DNA of 64,000 nucleotides from Paracoccus sp. MC1862. GTDB lineage: Bacteria > Pseudomonadota > Alphaproteobacteria > Rhodobacterales > Rhodobacteraceae. The stretch is taken from positions 1,426,001-1,490,000 of the forward strand of contig NZ_CP067225.1 in assembly GCF_016617715.1 (NCBI RefSeq), written 5' to 3'. The translations under genes were made by a program, and so were the position numbers. Below, piece after piece: positions 56,039 to 64,000 of this stretch. Under the pieces are notes generated by a model, which was not told the DNA's origin, ran no database searches, and was given only the letters and a program-made list of their open reading frames with translations. Position 1 is the stretch's first letter; each line of letters opens with the position of its first letter.

Positions 56039-57962
56039 TCCCGGCCGCCTCTTCTCTGCCGTCCTCGCGTCTCTGGCCCTTGTCCTGCTGATGGCCGGGC
56101 CGGCCGCGGCAGCCTCTCGCGTCGCGCTGGTCATCGGGAACGCCGCCTATGTCAGCGTGCCCGTGTTGGACAACACGCTCAACGACGCGAATGACATGGC
56201 GGCAACGCTGGAGGATCTGGGCTTCCAGGTCATTCTGGGGACTGACCGCGACCGTCAACAGATGGAAGAACTGATCGCCCGTTTCGGCGTGGCGGCCAAG
56301 GCGGCGGATGTGGCGCTGTTCTTCTATGCCGGGCATGCCTTCCAGGTTGCCGACCGGAATTATCTGGTGCCGCTGGATTTCCGCATGACGCGTCCCGAAC
56401 AGGCGATCGATCAGACTGTGCGGTTGGATGGTGTCCTTGACATCATGTCGGCCAGTCCCGGGCTGAAGATCGTGCTGCTGGACGCCTGCCGCGACAATCC
56501 GCTGCGCCTGCCCGACGGCGACGGCCTAGCCCGCGTCGGCAGCGCGGCGGATTTCCTGATTGCCTATGCGACCCAACCCGACTCCGTGGCCTATGATGGC
56601 GAAGGGCGCAACGGGACCTTCACGGAAGCCCTGCTGAGCCATGTCAGGACGCCGGCCCAGGACATCAGCGAGATGATGATCTCCGTGCGGAAGGATGTGA
56701 TTGCACGGACCGGAGGCCAGCAGATCCCGTGGGAAAGCTCCTCGCTGACACGGCAGTTCCGTTTCGACGACGCGCCCCCCACCGCCACGCCTGAAACGAT
56801 CCTCTATCAAGTGGCAGCGCGCACGGTCGACCCCTCACTGCTGCGTCTCTACGTCCAGCGCTATCCCGACGGCACCCATGTGAATGAAGTTCTGGCACTG
56901 CTGTCGCAGAATGCGGGCGATCTGACCACCGCACGTCGCAGCATGGAGCCGGATCAGGAAGGCGGCGAGCAGCTTTGGCAACTCGCGCAGCGGAGCCGTC
57001 TGGCGCCGCTGTTCGAAAGCTACGCCCGCAACTATCCCGAAGGACCGCATGCCGCCGAGGCAGGCCGGATGCTGGCAGAGCTTGGGACCGAAACCCGGCC
57101 CGGTCCTGCACGCCAGTGCGAGTTGCTGGGGACCCACCCCCGCGACGGGACCGAGACGACTCCGGGCGTGCCCTTCGAGTTGCTGGCCCGCAATGCAGCC
57201 GAAGCGATTGCGGCTTGCGAGGAGGCGATGCGGCTTGATCCCCGTCAGGCGAAATACCTGGCGCTCCTGGCCCGAGCTTTCGCTGCGGCCGGTCTGCGGA
57301 AGCGGGCAGTCGAACTTTACTCTACGGCGGCCGAGCGGGGGGATCTGCGCGCCATGGTCAGCTTGGCACTATTGAAGGAAAGCGGCGACGGTATCGCGCA
57401 AGACCCGGAGGGCGCGCACGCCCTGTATGAGCGTGCGGCGGCCGCAGGCAGTGCGGATGCAGCGATCAATCTCGCGGTTGCGCTGCTGGAAGGAGGTCCG
57501 AACCCTGCGGATCGCGCGCGTGGCATCGCCCTGATGCAGCAGGCATCGGCAGCCGGATCAGCCATCGCCACCTTCAACCTCGGGGTACTGGCGCAGGAAG
57601 GGCAGTTCGGCGATCGCGCCGATGCCCTTCCCCTGTTCGAGCGCGCAGCGCGCGAGGGCGAGCCTCGAGGCTATCGCGCGGCGGCGATACTGCTGGACGA
57701 GGGCCGCGGCACGGCCCGCAACCCCGCCTTCGCGGCGGTCCAGTTGCTGCTGGGAGTGGCCTCCGACGACGGCAGCCTGTTGCGCGAACTGACGGAACAG
57801 GGGCAGAACTGGAGCCGTGACACGTTGCTCTCGCTTCAGCAGCGTCTGGCCCGCGCCGGGCTTTACCAGGGTCACCCGGATGGTGTGCCGGGACCCATGC
57901 TGGCCCACGCGTTGGAGGCTTGGCGAAACGGCGGCTTCGATAACTCGGTGCTGTCGGTCTGA
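56007..57962 (+). CDS. Secreted caspase-like (C14) protein with Sel1-like repeats
   Basis: A 651-residue protein. A signal peptide ([23 protein letters not shown]) precedes a caspase-fold domain (about 38-270): [36 protein letters not shown], catalytic His110 in FFYAGHAF and catalytic Cys161 in LLDACRDNP. Residues 400-620 contain Sel1-like TPR repeats ([41 protein letters not shown]). The ATG at 56007 is preferred over a TTG at 55995. It overlaps the tpsA stop by 32 bp, so it is translated with the exoprotein. It is probably periplasmic or outer-membrane associated; a role in processing TpsA or as a sensor is inference. Confidence 0.87.
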   Translation: MQRLRARSGFSPGRLFSAVLASLALVLLMAGPAAAASRVALVIGNAAYVSVPVLDNTLNDANDMAATLEDLGFQVILGTDRDRQQMEELIARFGVAAKAADVALFFYAGHAFQVADRNYLVPLDFRMTRPEQAIDQTVRLDGVLDIMSASPGLKIVLLDACRDNPLRLPDGDGLARVGSAADFLIAYATQPDSVAYDGEGRNGTFTEALLSHVRTPAQDISEMMISVRKDVIARTGGQQIPWESSSLTRQFRFDDAPPTATPETILYQVAARTVDPSLLRLYVQRYPDGTHVNEVLALLSQNAGDLTTARRSMEPDQEGGEQLWQLAQRSRLAPLFESYARNYPEGPHAAEAGRMLAELGTETRPGPARQCELLGTHPRDGTETTPGVPFELLARNAAEAIAACEEAMRLDPRQAKYLALLARAFAAAGLRKRAVELYSTAAERGDLRAMVSLALLKESGDGIAQDPEGAHALYERAAAAGSADAAINLAVALLEGGPNPADRARGIALMQQASAAGSAIATFNLGVLAQEGQFGDRADALPLFERAAREGEPRGYRAAAILLDEGRGTARNPAFAAVQLLLGVASDDGSLLRELTEQGQNWSRDTLLSLQQRLARAGLYQGHPDGVPGPMLAHALEAWRNGGFDNSVLSV

Positions 57963-58031
57963 TCGCTCGCTTGGGCACTGTCAGACAAACTCGGGTTGCG
58001 CGAGCGGAAGTGACCGCCCTATCCTTCCGGC

Positions 58032-58192
58032 ATGAACCAGCGTGGTCCCTTCCGCTGCTTCAAGACTCGCCTGAGGTCATTCGACTGGCCGTGGTGCTCT
58101 GCGTCCGGTTCCCACTCTCACTCACGAACGTCGAGAACCTGCTGCACGAGCGCGGCATCGAGATCAGCCACGAGACGGTGCGCTTCTGGTGA
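58032..58192 (+). pseudogene. IS6-family transposase fragment
   Basis: The frame opens MNQRGPFRCFKT and then, after a one-base deletion relative to the copy at 12788, continues in another frame as SPEVIRLAVVLCVRFPLSLT and HERGIEISHETVRFW. It stops where the IS256-family sequence begins. The first copy in the window is the intact reference for this comparison. Confidence 0.85.
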
Positions 58193-58209
58193 TTTGGTAT
58201 CCCCGCCCG

Positions 58210-59559
58210 TGGTGTAGCTGGTGGCGGGCCTCGCGCTCTGGTGCGGGCCGAGCAGGTCAGTCGCTCTGCGCAGCAGGCAGGCTGACCATGACATCATCGC
58301 AGACGGGCGCGAGCGTTTCCAGCGTCAGGTAACGGCCGCGCTGGACGGTCCATTCTTCGGTCTGCTCCATCAGGATCGCGCCGACGAGCCTGCGGATCGA
58401 AGCCTCGTTCGGGAAGATGCCAAAGACGTCGGTGCGCCGCTTGATCTCGCCGTTCAGACGCTCGATCGGATTCGTCGAATGCAACTTGGCGCGGTGCTGG
58501 GCAGGGAATGTCATGTAGGCCAGCACATCCTCCTCCGCCGTGTCCATGAGGGTGGCCAGCTTCGGCAGCTTGGGGCGCATCTGGTCCGTTACCAGCCGCC
58601 ACTGAGCCTTGGCCGTGGCGTGGTCCGGTTGGGCGAAGGCCGTGGCGATGAAGGCGGAGACCACCCTGCGGCTGCTCTTTCCGGCATGGGCAAGAGCGTT
58701 GCGCTGGAAATGGACGCGGCAGCGCTGCCAGGTAGTGGACAGGACTCGCGCGGTCGCGGCCTTGATGCCCGCATGCGCATCGCTGACCACCAGCTTCACG
58801 CCGCCGAGACCCCTGCGCACGAGGTCACGGAGGAACTCGGTCCAGAACGGCTCGGCCTCGGCCTCGGACGCGCCGATCGCCATGCCCAGAACCTCGTGCC
58901 GCCCGTCGGTATTCACGCCCACCGCGATGGTGACGGCCGCGTAGACGATGCGACCGCCCTGGCGCACCTTGAGGTGGGTCGCGTCGATCCAGAGGTAGGG
59001 CCGTCGGCGTATACGCCGCCCCCCTCGATCAGCCGAGTGAGGAAGGCATCGACCCGCTCATCGATCTCTTCGCACAGACGGCTGACCTGGCTCTTCGAAT
59101 GCCGGTGCCGCCCATGGCTTGCACGAGGTCGTCCATCGATCGCGTCGAGCCTCCGTGAACATAGGCCTCTTGGATCACGGCCGTCAGCGCCTTCTCGACC
59201 GAGCGCCGCGGCTCGAGAAAAGAGGGAAAGTAGGAGCCGGTCCGCAGGTGCGGGATGCGCAGCTCGACGCTGCCCGCACGGGTCCGCCATTCCCGGTCGC
59301 GGTAGCCATTGCGCTGCGCCAGCCGCAAGCCGCTTTTCTCGCCATACTCGGCGCCAGTCCTGGCGCCAACCTCCAGCTCCATCAGCCGCTCGGCAGCAAA
59401 GCTGATCATCTCGCGCGAGCCGGGTCCGCATCACCGCTCTTCTCGACGAGCGCGCGCAGGTCCATCATCGGTTTGGTCATCGGGGGGCATCCCTCGGTTC
59501 AGGTTGGCTCAGCAACCCGACCCTACCGAGAAACCCGATGGCCACCGCCAGCTACACCA
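58210..59559 (-). mobile_element. IS256-family insertion sequence, decayed
   Basis: TGGTGTAGCTGGTGGCGGGCC at 58210-58230 is the inverse of a related sequence at 59540-59559, marking inner terminal repeats; the true ends probably extend 15-20 bp further out. It is a different IS256-family member from the one at 13161. It interrupts the IS6-family transposase. No target duplication was identified. Confidence 0.65.
58257..59480 (-). pseudogene. IS256-family transposase with several frameshifts
   Basis: The minus strand from ATG 59480 reads [20 protein letters not shown] before shifting frame; the frame from 59409 then gives [20 protein letters not shown] and breaks again near 59100. The C-terminal half (58257 to about 58967) is intact and carries VNTDGRHEVLGMAIGASEAE, LVVSDAHAGIKAATARVL and STNPIERLNGEIKRRTDVFG with the DDE residues. 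At least three reading frames are needed, so the gene is dead. Confidence 0.88.
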
Positions 59560-59617
59560 TCATCTGGGACGTCACCGCTCGGTGCCGCCTGAAAGACGGC
59601 CCTGCTGCAAACACTAA

Positions 59618-60461
59618 GAGCGCCTAACAAAACCGCCTCTCGTGCGTTAGGGGACATGAGCAAGCCCCTTGTATCCGATGATCTGTGGGCGGCGCTGGAG
59701 CCGTTGCTGCCGAGGCCGCGGCCCAAGCCCCAGGGCGGCCGTCCCCGCTGCGATGACCGGCTGGCCTTGGCCGGCATCCTCTTCGTGCTCCGCTCCGGCA
59801 TCCCTTGGGAGATGTTGCCGCGCGAGTTCGGCTGCTCCGGCATGACCTGCTGGCGCCGGCTGCGGGACTGGCAAGCGGCCGGCATCTGGGCTGGGCTCCA
59901 CCGCATGCTGCTGGAGCGCCTATCGGATGCCGGACATCTGGACTGGAGCCGGGCCTCCCTCGACAGCGCCGCCGTGGCGGCCAAAAGGGGGGCACCGAGA
60001 TCGGCCCGAACCCGACGGATCGCGGCAAACCAGGCACGAAGCGCCATCTTGTGGTCGACCGGAGAGGCACCCCGCTCGGGGTGCGCCTGAGTCCAGCCAA
60101 CCGGCATGACAGCCTGATGCTGGCGCCCACCCTCGATGCCGTGCCGGGCGTGCGCCACGGTCGCGGCCGCCCGCGCAAGCGCCCCGACAAGCTCCACGCC
60201 GACAAGGCTTACGATAACCATCGTTGCCGGTCCGAATGCCGCGCCCGCGCGATCATGCCCCGCATTGCTCGGCGGACAGTGGACAGCAGCGAGAGGTTGG
60301 GCTGCCACCGCTGGGTCGTCGAACGAACGCTTGCCTGGCTCAACCGCTTCCGCCGTCTGACTATCCGCTATGAGCGACGCGCCGACATCCACGAGGCCTT
60401 CGTAATCCTCGGCTGCGCCCTCATCTGCCTCAACCAGATCAGAAGGTTTTGTTAGGCGCTC
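59618..60461 (+). mobile_element. IS5-family (IS427-like) insertion sequence, complete
   Basis: The element is 844 bp. The ends GAGCGCCTAACAAAACCGCC (left) and GAGCGCCTAACAAAACCTTC (read from the right end) are inverted repeats, and TAA flanks both sides, consistent with a short IS5-family target duplication. The transposase frames are otherwise intact, so it may be active. Confidence 0.88.
59656..60455 (+). CDS. IS5-family transposase, two frames joined by a probable programmed frameshift
   Basis: The first frame (59656-60090) encodes MSKPLVSDDLWAALEPLLPR, GGRPRCDDRLALAGILFVLR and the first catalytic Asp region LDSAAVAAKRG. The second frame continues from the run AAAAGGGGGG near 59990 with GTEIGPNPTDRGKPGTKRHL, LHADKAYDN (second Asp) and RWVVERTLAWLNRFRRL (Glu). 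An A4G6 slippery site between orfA and orfB is the usual arrangement in the IS427 group, so this is interpreted as one functional transposase, not as damage. Confidence 0.85.
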
Positions 60462-60464
60462 TAA

Positions 60465-61863
60465 CACTACTCTGCCAGGTTTTGTGGTAGTTCGGGGTGG
60501 TGCTCACGGGAGGTGCCGTGATGAGAGCAACCACAAGCCACTGGCGGGCTGCCTATGAGGCTTGGCTCGCACCTTTCCTAGCTCGGCTCGGCAGGGTCGA
60601 GCAGCGCCGCTGGGCACCGGTGTATCTTCAGGGGCTGCTCGGGCCGGGCGAGCGCAAGAGCGTCGAGCCAATGGCCGCTCGCGTAGCGCCCGGAGACGTT
60701 CAGCAGCTTCACCACTTCATCTCCACCTCGCCTTGGCGCTGTGAGCCGCTCGAGGAGGAGCTGGTGCGGGCCGCCGACCGGCTCGTCGGTGGTCCAGAGG
60801 CTGTGCTGATCATCGACGACACCGCCCTGGTCAAGCAGGGGCGACACTCGGTGGGGGTTGCGCGCCAGTATTGCGGCCAACTGGGCAAAAAGGCCAACTG
60901 CCAGGCCTTGGTCTCGCTCACGCTGGCGCGCTGCGAGGTTCCGGTCTGTGTGGGCCTGCGTTTGTTCCTGCCTCGCGCCTGGGCCGAGGACGCAGGGCGG
61001 CGCGCCCGTGCCGGTGTGCCAGAGGCGATCCCCGGCCGGCCCAAATGGCGGATCGCCCTGGACGAGATCAGTCGCATCCAAGTGGCTGGAGCGCGCTTCG
61101 GCGCTGTGCTGGCGGATGCCGAGTACGGCAAGGTGGCAGACTTCCGGCAGAAGCTCTCGGAGCAGGGTCTCACCTGGGCGGTGGGCATTCTGCCGACCCA
61201 GACGGTCTATCCTGCCGACGTCATGATTGCTCCGGCTATGAAGCGACGGACCGGTCGGCCACCCAAGCATCCGGTGCCTTCCACCCGGACCTACAGCGTT
61301 CAGGCCGTCGTGGCCGCCCTGCCGAACGAATGCTGGCGGACCCTGTCGTGGCGGCGCGGCACCAAAGGCGATCTCAGGGCCGACTTTGCCGCGCTCCGGG
61401 TCCGGGTGGCCGATGGTCCGGTGATCTCGCGCAACCGGCGCCTGCCCGGTGAGACCGCCTGGCTGGTGTGCGAGCGCCGGACCTCCGGGGAGCGCAAATA
61501 CTACCTGAGCAATCATGCGGAGGATGTCGCTCTGGAGAGCCTGGCGGCGCTGATCAAGCGTCGATGGGTTTGCGAGCAGATGCACCAGCAGATGAAAGGG
61601 GAGATCGGCCTCGATCACTTCGAGGGCCGCAGTTGGCGGGGCCTGCACCATCATGCGCTCATGACGATGATCGCCTTTGCCTTTCTCCAGCATCTGCGGC
61701 TTGGAGAAAAAAACCCCCACCAGACCGGGGCCGCCCCCAACCCCATCCTTGCCGCAGGTGCGTCGGCAACTCGCGGCCACACTCAGCGCCTTTGCACGGC
61801 TTTGTCCCCACTGCCGCAAGCCCGTGCCCTATCACCTCCGGCTATGAAGGTGGCAGAGTAGTG
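60465..61863 (+). mobile_element. IS701-family insertion sequence, full-length copy
   Basis: The element is 1399 bp, with 13-bp terminal repeats CACTACTCTGCCA and TGGCAGAGTAGTG. CTAA flanks both ends (60461-60464 and 61864-61867), matching the 4-bp YTAR target duplication of the family. It inserted at the very edge of the IS5-family element. Confidence 0.92.
60521..61861 (+). CDS. IS701-family transposase
   Basis: A 446-residue DDE transposase: GGPEAVLIIDDTALVKQGRH SVGVARQYCGQLGKKANCQ is the family hallmark with the first Asp pair, then GAVLADAEYGKVADFR (second Asp) and RRWVCEQMHQQMKGEIGLDH FEGRSW (Glu). ATG 60521 has GGGAGG upstream; a GTG at 60497 is the alternative. The stop codon lies in the right terminal repeat. 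The gene is intact and is the parent of the deleted copy at 62123-62915. Confidence 0.93.
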   Translation: MRATTSHWRAAYEAWLAPFLARLGRVEQRRWAPVYLQGLLGPGERKSVEPMAARVAPGDVQQLHHFISTSPWRCEPLEEELVRAADRLVGGPEAVLIIDDTALVKQGRHSVGVARQYCGQLGKKANCQALVSLTLARCEVPVCVGLRLFLPRAWAEDAGRRARAGVPEAIPGRPKWRIALDEISRIQVAGARFGAVLADAEYGKVADFRQKLSEQGLTWAVGILPTQTVYPADVMIAPAMKRRTGRPPKHPVPSTRTYSVQAVVAALPNECWRTLSWRRGTKGDLRADFAALRVRVADGPVISRNRRLPGETAWLVCERRTSGERKYYLSNHAEDVALESLAALIKRRWVCEQMHQQMKGEIGLDHFEGRSWRGLHHHALMTMIAFAFLQHLRLGEKNPHQTGAAPNPILAAGASATRGHTQRLCTALSPLPQARALSPPAMKVAE

Positions 61864-61875
61864 CTAAAACAATGC

Positions 61876-61901
61876 AAAAACCCAGCCGAAGCTAAGCTGG
61901 G
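61876..61901 (-). terminator. Intrinsic terminator downstream of tRNA-Ser
   Basis: On the minus strand CCCAGC (61901-61896) pairs with GCTGGG (61886-61881) around a nine-base loop, followed at once by five T residues (61880-61876). It lies 22 bp after the tRNA 3' end. Confidence 0.75.
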
Positions 61902-61923
61902 AGAACGCGTTCGCTGGGGCGAG

Positions 61924-62013
61924 TGGCGGAGGCGGTGGGATTTGAACCCACGGTGGAGTTCCCTCCACGTCGGTTTTCAAGACCGGTGCATTAAACCACT
62001 CTGCCACGCCTCC
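61924..62013 (-). tRNA. tRNA-Ser(TGA)
   Basis: A 90-nt class II tRNA with a long variable arm, acceptor stem GGAGGCG/CGCCTCC and encoded CCA. The anticodon loop CTTGAAA gives anticodon TGA. It has its own promoter-like sequence and terminator and sits between two inverted IS701-family copies, an unusual place for a chromosomal tRNA gene. Confidence 0.95.
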
Positions 62014-62025
62014 TGTGCAAGCGGC

Positions 62026-62053
62026 ATTATCGCTGGACGAGCCCGGGATCAAG
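62026..62053 (-). promoter_or_regulatory. Probable promoter of tRNA-Ser
   Basis: On the minus strand TTGATC (62053-62048) and GATAAT (62031-62026) are 16 bp apart, and the -10 hexamer is 12 bp from the tRNA 5' end. Confidence 0.45.
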
Positions 62054-62122
62054 CAAGCTGATGCGATCCAGCCCGACGACGGTCTCTGCCCATGCCGGGA
62101 AGCGGCAGGGGCCGCGGCTTAG

Positions 62123-62915
62123 CACTACTCTGCCACCTTCATAGCCGGAGCAATCATGACGTCGGCAGGATAGACCGTCTGGGTCGGCAGAATGCCCACC
62201 GCCCAGGTGAGACCCTGCTCCGAGAGCTTCTGCCGGAAGTCTGCCACCTTGCCGTACTCGGCATCCGCCAGCACAGCGCCGAAGCGCGCTCCAGCCACTT
62301 GGATGCGACTGATCTCGTCCAGGGCGATCCGCCATTTGGGCCGGCCGGGGATCGCCTCTGGCACACCGGCACGGGCGCGCCGCCCTGCGTCCTCGGCCCA
62401 GGCGCGAGGCAGGAACAAACGCAGGCCCACACAGACCGGAACCTCGCAGCGCGCCAGCGTGAGCGAGACCAAGGCCTGGCAGTTGGCCTTTTTGCCCAGT
62501 TGGCCGCAATACTGGCGCGCAACCCCCACCGAGTGTCGCCCCTGCTTGACCAGGGCGGTGTCGTCGATGATCAGCACAGCCTCTGGACCACCGACGAGCC
62601 GGTCGGCGGCCCGCACCAGCTCCTCCTCGAGCGGCTCACAGCGCCAAGGCGAGGTGGAGATGAAGTGGTGAAGCTGCTGAACGTCTCCGGGCGCTACGCG
62701 AGCGGCCATTGGCTCGACGCTCTTGCGCTCGCCCGGCCCGAGCAGCCCCTGAAGATACACCGGTGCCCAGCGGCGCTGCTCGACCCTGCCGAGCCGAGCT
62801 AGGAAAGGTGCGAGCCAAGCCTCATAGGCAGCCCGCCAGTGGCTTGTGGTTGCTCTCATCACGGCACCTCCCGTGAGCACCACCCCGAACTACCACAAAA
62901 CCTGGCAGAGTAGTG
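62123..62915 (-). mobile_element. IS701-family internally deleted derivative, inverted to the full copy
   Basis: This 793-bp element has the same 13-bp ends as the copy at 60465-61863, in opposite orientation. It lacks 606 bp, exactly the distance between two CTCCGGCTATGAAG repeats (61230-61243 and 61836-61849 in the full copy), and keeps one repeat at the junction. Flanking tetramers are TTAG and TTAA, which do not match. Confidence 0.9.
62125..62859 (-). pseudogene. IS701-family transposase, C-terminally deleted
   Basis: The first 240 or so residues are identical to the transposase at 60521, up to VMIAPAMK; the frame then jumps in phase to the final VAE and stops. The third catalytic residue region (HQQMKGEIGL) is absent, so the product cannot be an active transposase, although it keeps the N-terminal part and could act as an inhibitor. 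The deletion of 606 bp is in frame. Confidence 0.92.
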
Positions 62916-62951
62916 TTAAGACGAGTTCGCATTTGTCTGACAGCACAGCAA

Positions 62952-63318
62952 GTCATCCTTACCTGACGTTACCTCACGCCTGAGGCGCAGGAAGACCTGC
63001 GCTATTTCCGTGGCTTGTGCAGGTCCGCCGCGCACCAAGACGCGGCTTTCTCCCTGATATCTCCGCATCTCCCGCGCCCGTCTCAGGAGGGGTTTTCGGT
63101 CGTGCGGTTTTCGGCCGCCGCAGCCGTTTACAGGGAATTTACAGGGAATTTGTCGAGAGAAGCGCAGGCGGCGCGGGATCAGGCAGCTGTTTGATCTCCA
63201 GTTTTCAACGGCTTAGCACGGGAATTCCCTGCCCGCAGGAACAGGGAATTGGTGACGCAGCATCAGGGAACAAGCTCCGCCCGATCAGGGACGCGGCAGA
63301 GAGGAACAGGGAAGCGGA
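62952..63318. repeat. Non-coding region 3' of the recombinase (right, diverged copy) with CAGGGAA motifs
   Basis: It matches 5961-6326 from GTCATC onward. CAGGGAA is kept at 63131, 63142, 63242, 63264 and 63307, with inverted TTCCCTG at 63225; one motif has changed to CAGGGAC near 63286. No gene is evident. The motifs survive although the neighbouring recombinase gene is broken. Confidence 0.65.
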
Positions 63319-64000
63319 TCAGACGGGGAAGATACGGGTGCGCGGATACTGCTGATCCCAGTCCGGCGGCATCTCAGGCCGCGTCAGACTGTGCAGGGTC
63401 AGGTGCTCGGGCTGTGTGCCGTCGAGGATCGCGCTCTGGATCGCGGGAGCGAGAAAGGCCAGCTGCAGATGCCCGCGCAGACAGCCGGCGGAGATGCCGG
63501 GATCAAGCGCCAGCCGGCCGAGATCCTAGCCCTGACGCGGGGCACCGAGCCAGCGATGCCCGCGGATCAGCGCACCGACCAGCTTCGGGTCCGGCTGACG
63601 GGCGAACTCACCGATCACCACCTTGGCGCCGGCGCCACGCCGGCAGAGAGAAACGGCAAGGGCCAGGTCCAGAGCGTCGGGACAAAGGTCGTCCGGCTCC
63701 AAGCCACAGAGCGCCGCCACAGCGCCGGAGGACAAGCGGAGGGCGAGACGGTCGGAGGCGATCTGGCCCTCGGCGATCAATCCAAGCAGTCGCGCCTCTG
63801 CATCCGCTTTGCCGTCAATTGTTCTTCAGCCGAGCGGTAGCGAAGAATACCGGATTCGGCGAGCAACCTGTGCTCGTGCAGGAGCCGGGCGGAGTGCGTA
63901 CGGATACCTGTTGCGATACCGGTCTGCAGCATCGCCGCGGGCAGGCGCCAGGCGGTCGAATCGGGCGGCCCTGAGATGAGCCGGTTGGAGACGTAATAGC
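63319..64000 (-). pseudogene. Serine recombinase, second copy, decayed and cut by the window edge
   Basis: It corresponds to the C-terminal part of the recombinase at 6327-7994 (the window end matches position 7030 of the first copy). The minus strand keeps CGLEPDDLCPDALDLALAVS and EFARQPDPKLVGALIRGHRW, but TAG replaces the alanine codon after PRQG (near 63528), and a deletion of about 22 bp near 63820 shifts the frame relative to copy one. It is therefore inactive. Confidence 0.88.

Larger units (their letters stand above)
57975..62946 (+). mobile_element. Second IS6-family element, broken apart by later insertions
   Basis: The left end GCACTGTCAGACAAA at 57975 matches the inverse of the right end (GTGCTGTCAGACAAA read from 62946). 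Between the ends only the first 160 bp of transposase remain; the rest is replaced by IS256-, IS5- and IS701-family elements and a tRNA-Ser segment. The right end directly abuts the second recombinase-element copy. Confidence 0.65.

Noticed and set aside
59656..60455. IS5-family transposase considered as a frameshifted pseudogene
   Set aside because: The break coincides with an A4G6 slippery run at the usual orfA-orfB junction, so programmed frameshifting is the better reading.
61864..62052. A 62-codon minus-strand open frame reading GGVAEWFNAPVLKT across the tRNA-Ser gene
   Set aside because: It is the translation of the tRNA itself, a well-known false gene call; the cloverleaf, CCA and terminator explain the sequence.

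Overview
The window is high-GC DNA from an alphaproteobacterium. The gene repertoire, the insertion sequences and the promoter style (a TTGCGC/CTAAAC promoter before a tRNA) suggest Rhodobacterales, most likely a Paracoccus-like genome. That assignment is inference, because no rRNA or species marker is present.

Left flank (1-5960): the 5' end of a uracil-DNA glycosylase-like gene; a tightly overlapped capsule operon (kpsT-like ATPase, kpsE-like co-polymerase, kdsA); a SAM methyltransferase; an HI0933-type flavoprotein; and tRNA-Gln(TTG).

Mobile block (5961-14926): directly after the tRNA CCA lies an element with a large serine recombinase and a DUF2924 partner on the minus strand, plus a divergent operon of a small unknown protein, a ParB-N/DNA methyltransferase and a DUF5681 protein. 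Next come a truncated Crp-like gene, an IS3-family remnant and an IS6-family element split by a precise IS256-family insertion with an 8-bp target duplication.

Type VI secretion island (15080-47579): a complete T6SS with structural genes tssA-B-C-hcp-E-F-G-fha-J-K-L-M-tagF on the plus strand. Before it, on the minus strand, are clpV and a DUF2169 / ketosynthase-like / DUF4150 effector / putative immunity module. The kinase ppkA lies divergent to clpV, and the phosphatase pppA sits at the far end with a membrane-anchored M15-type peptidase, a TssL/TssM-like hybrid lacking the GTPase, and vgrG. Kinase, FHA protein, phosphatase and TagF together point to threonine-phosphorylation control of the apparatus.

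Two-partner secretion locus (47609-57962): an OmpA-like protein, a TpsB (ShlB/FhaC) transporter, a 1978-residue TpsA exoprotein with haemagglutinin, GLUG and MBG-like repeats, and a secreted caspase-like protein with Sel1 repeats. The last three genes overlap one another by 32-53 bp.

Right flank (57975-64000): a nest of insertion sequences (broken IS6, broken IS256, IS5 with an apparent frameshift signal, IS701) with tRNA-Ser(TGA) between one full IS701 and an inverted, internally deleted copy. The window ends in a second, decayed copy of the serine-recombinase element, in the same orientation as the first, so two related elements bracket the roughly 57 kb carrying the T6SS and two-partner loci.
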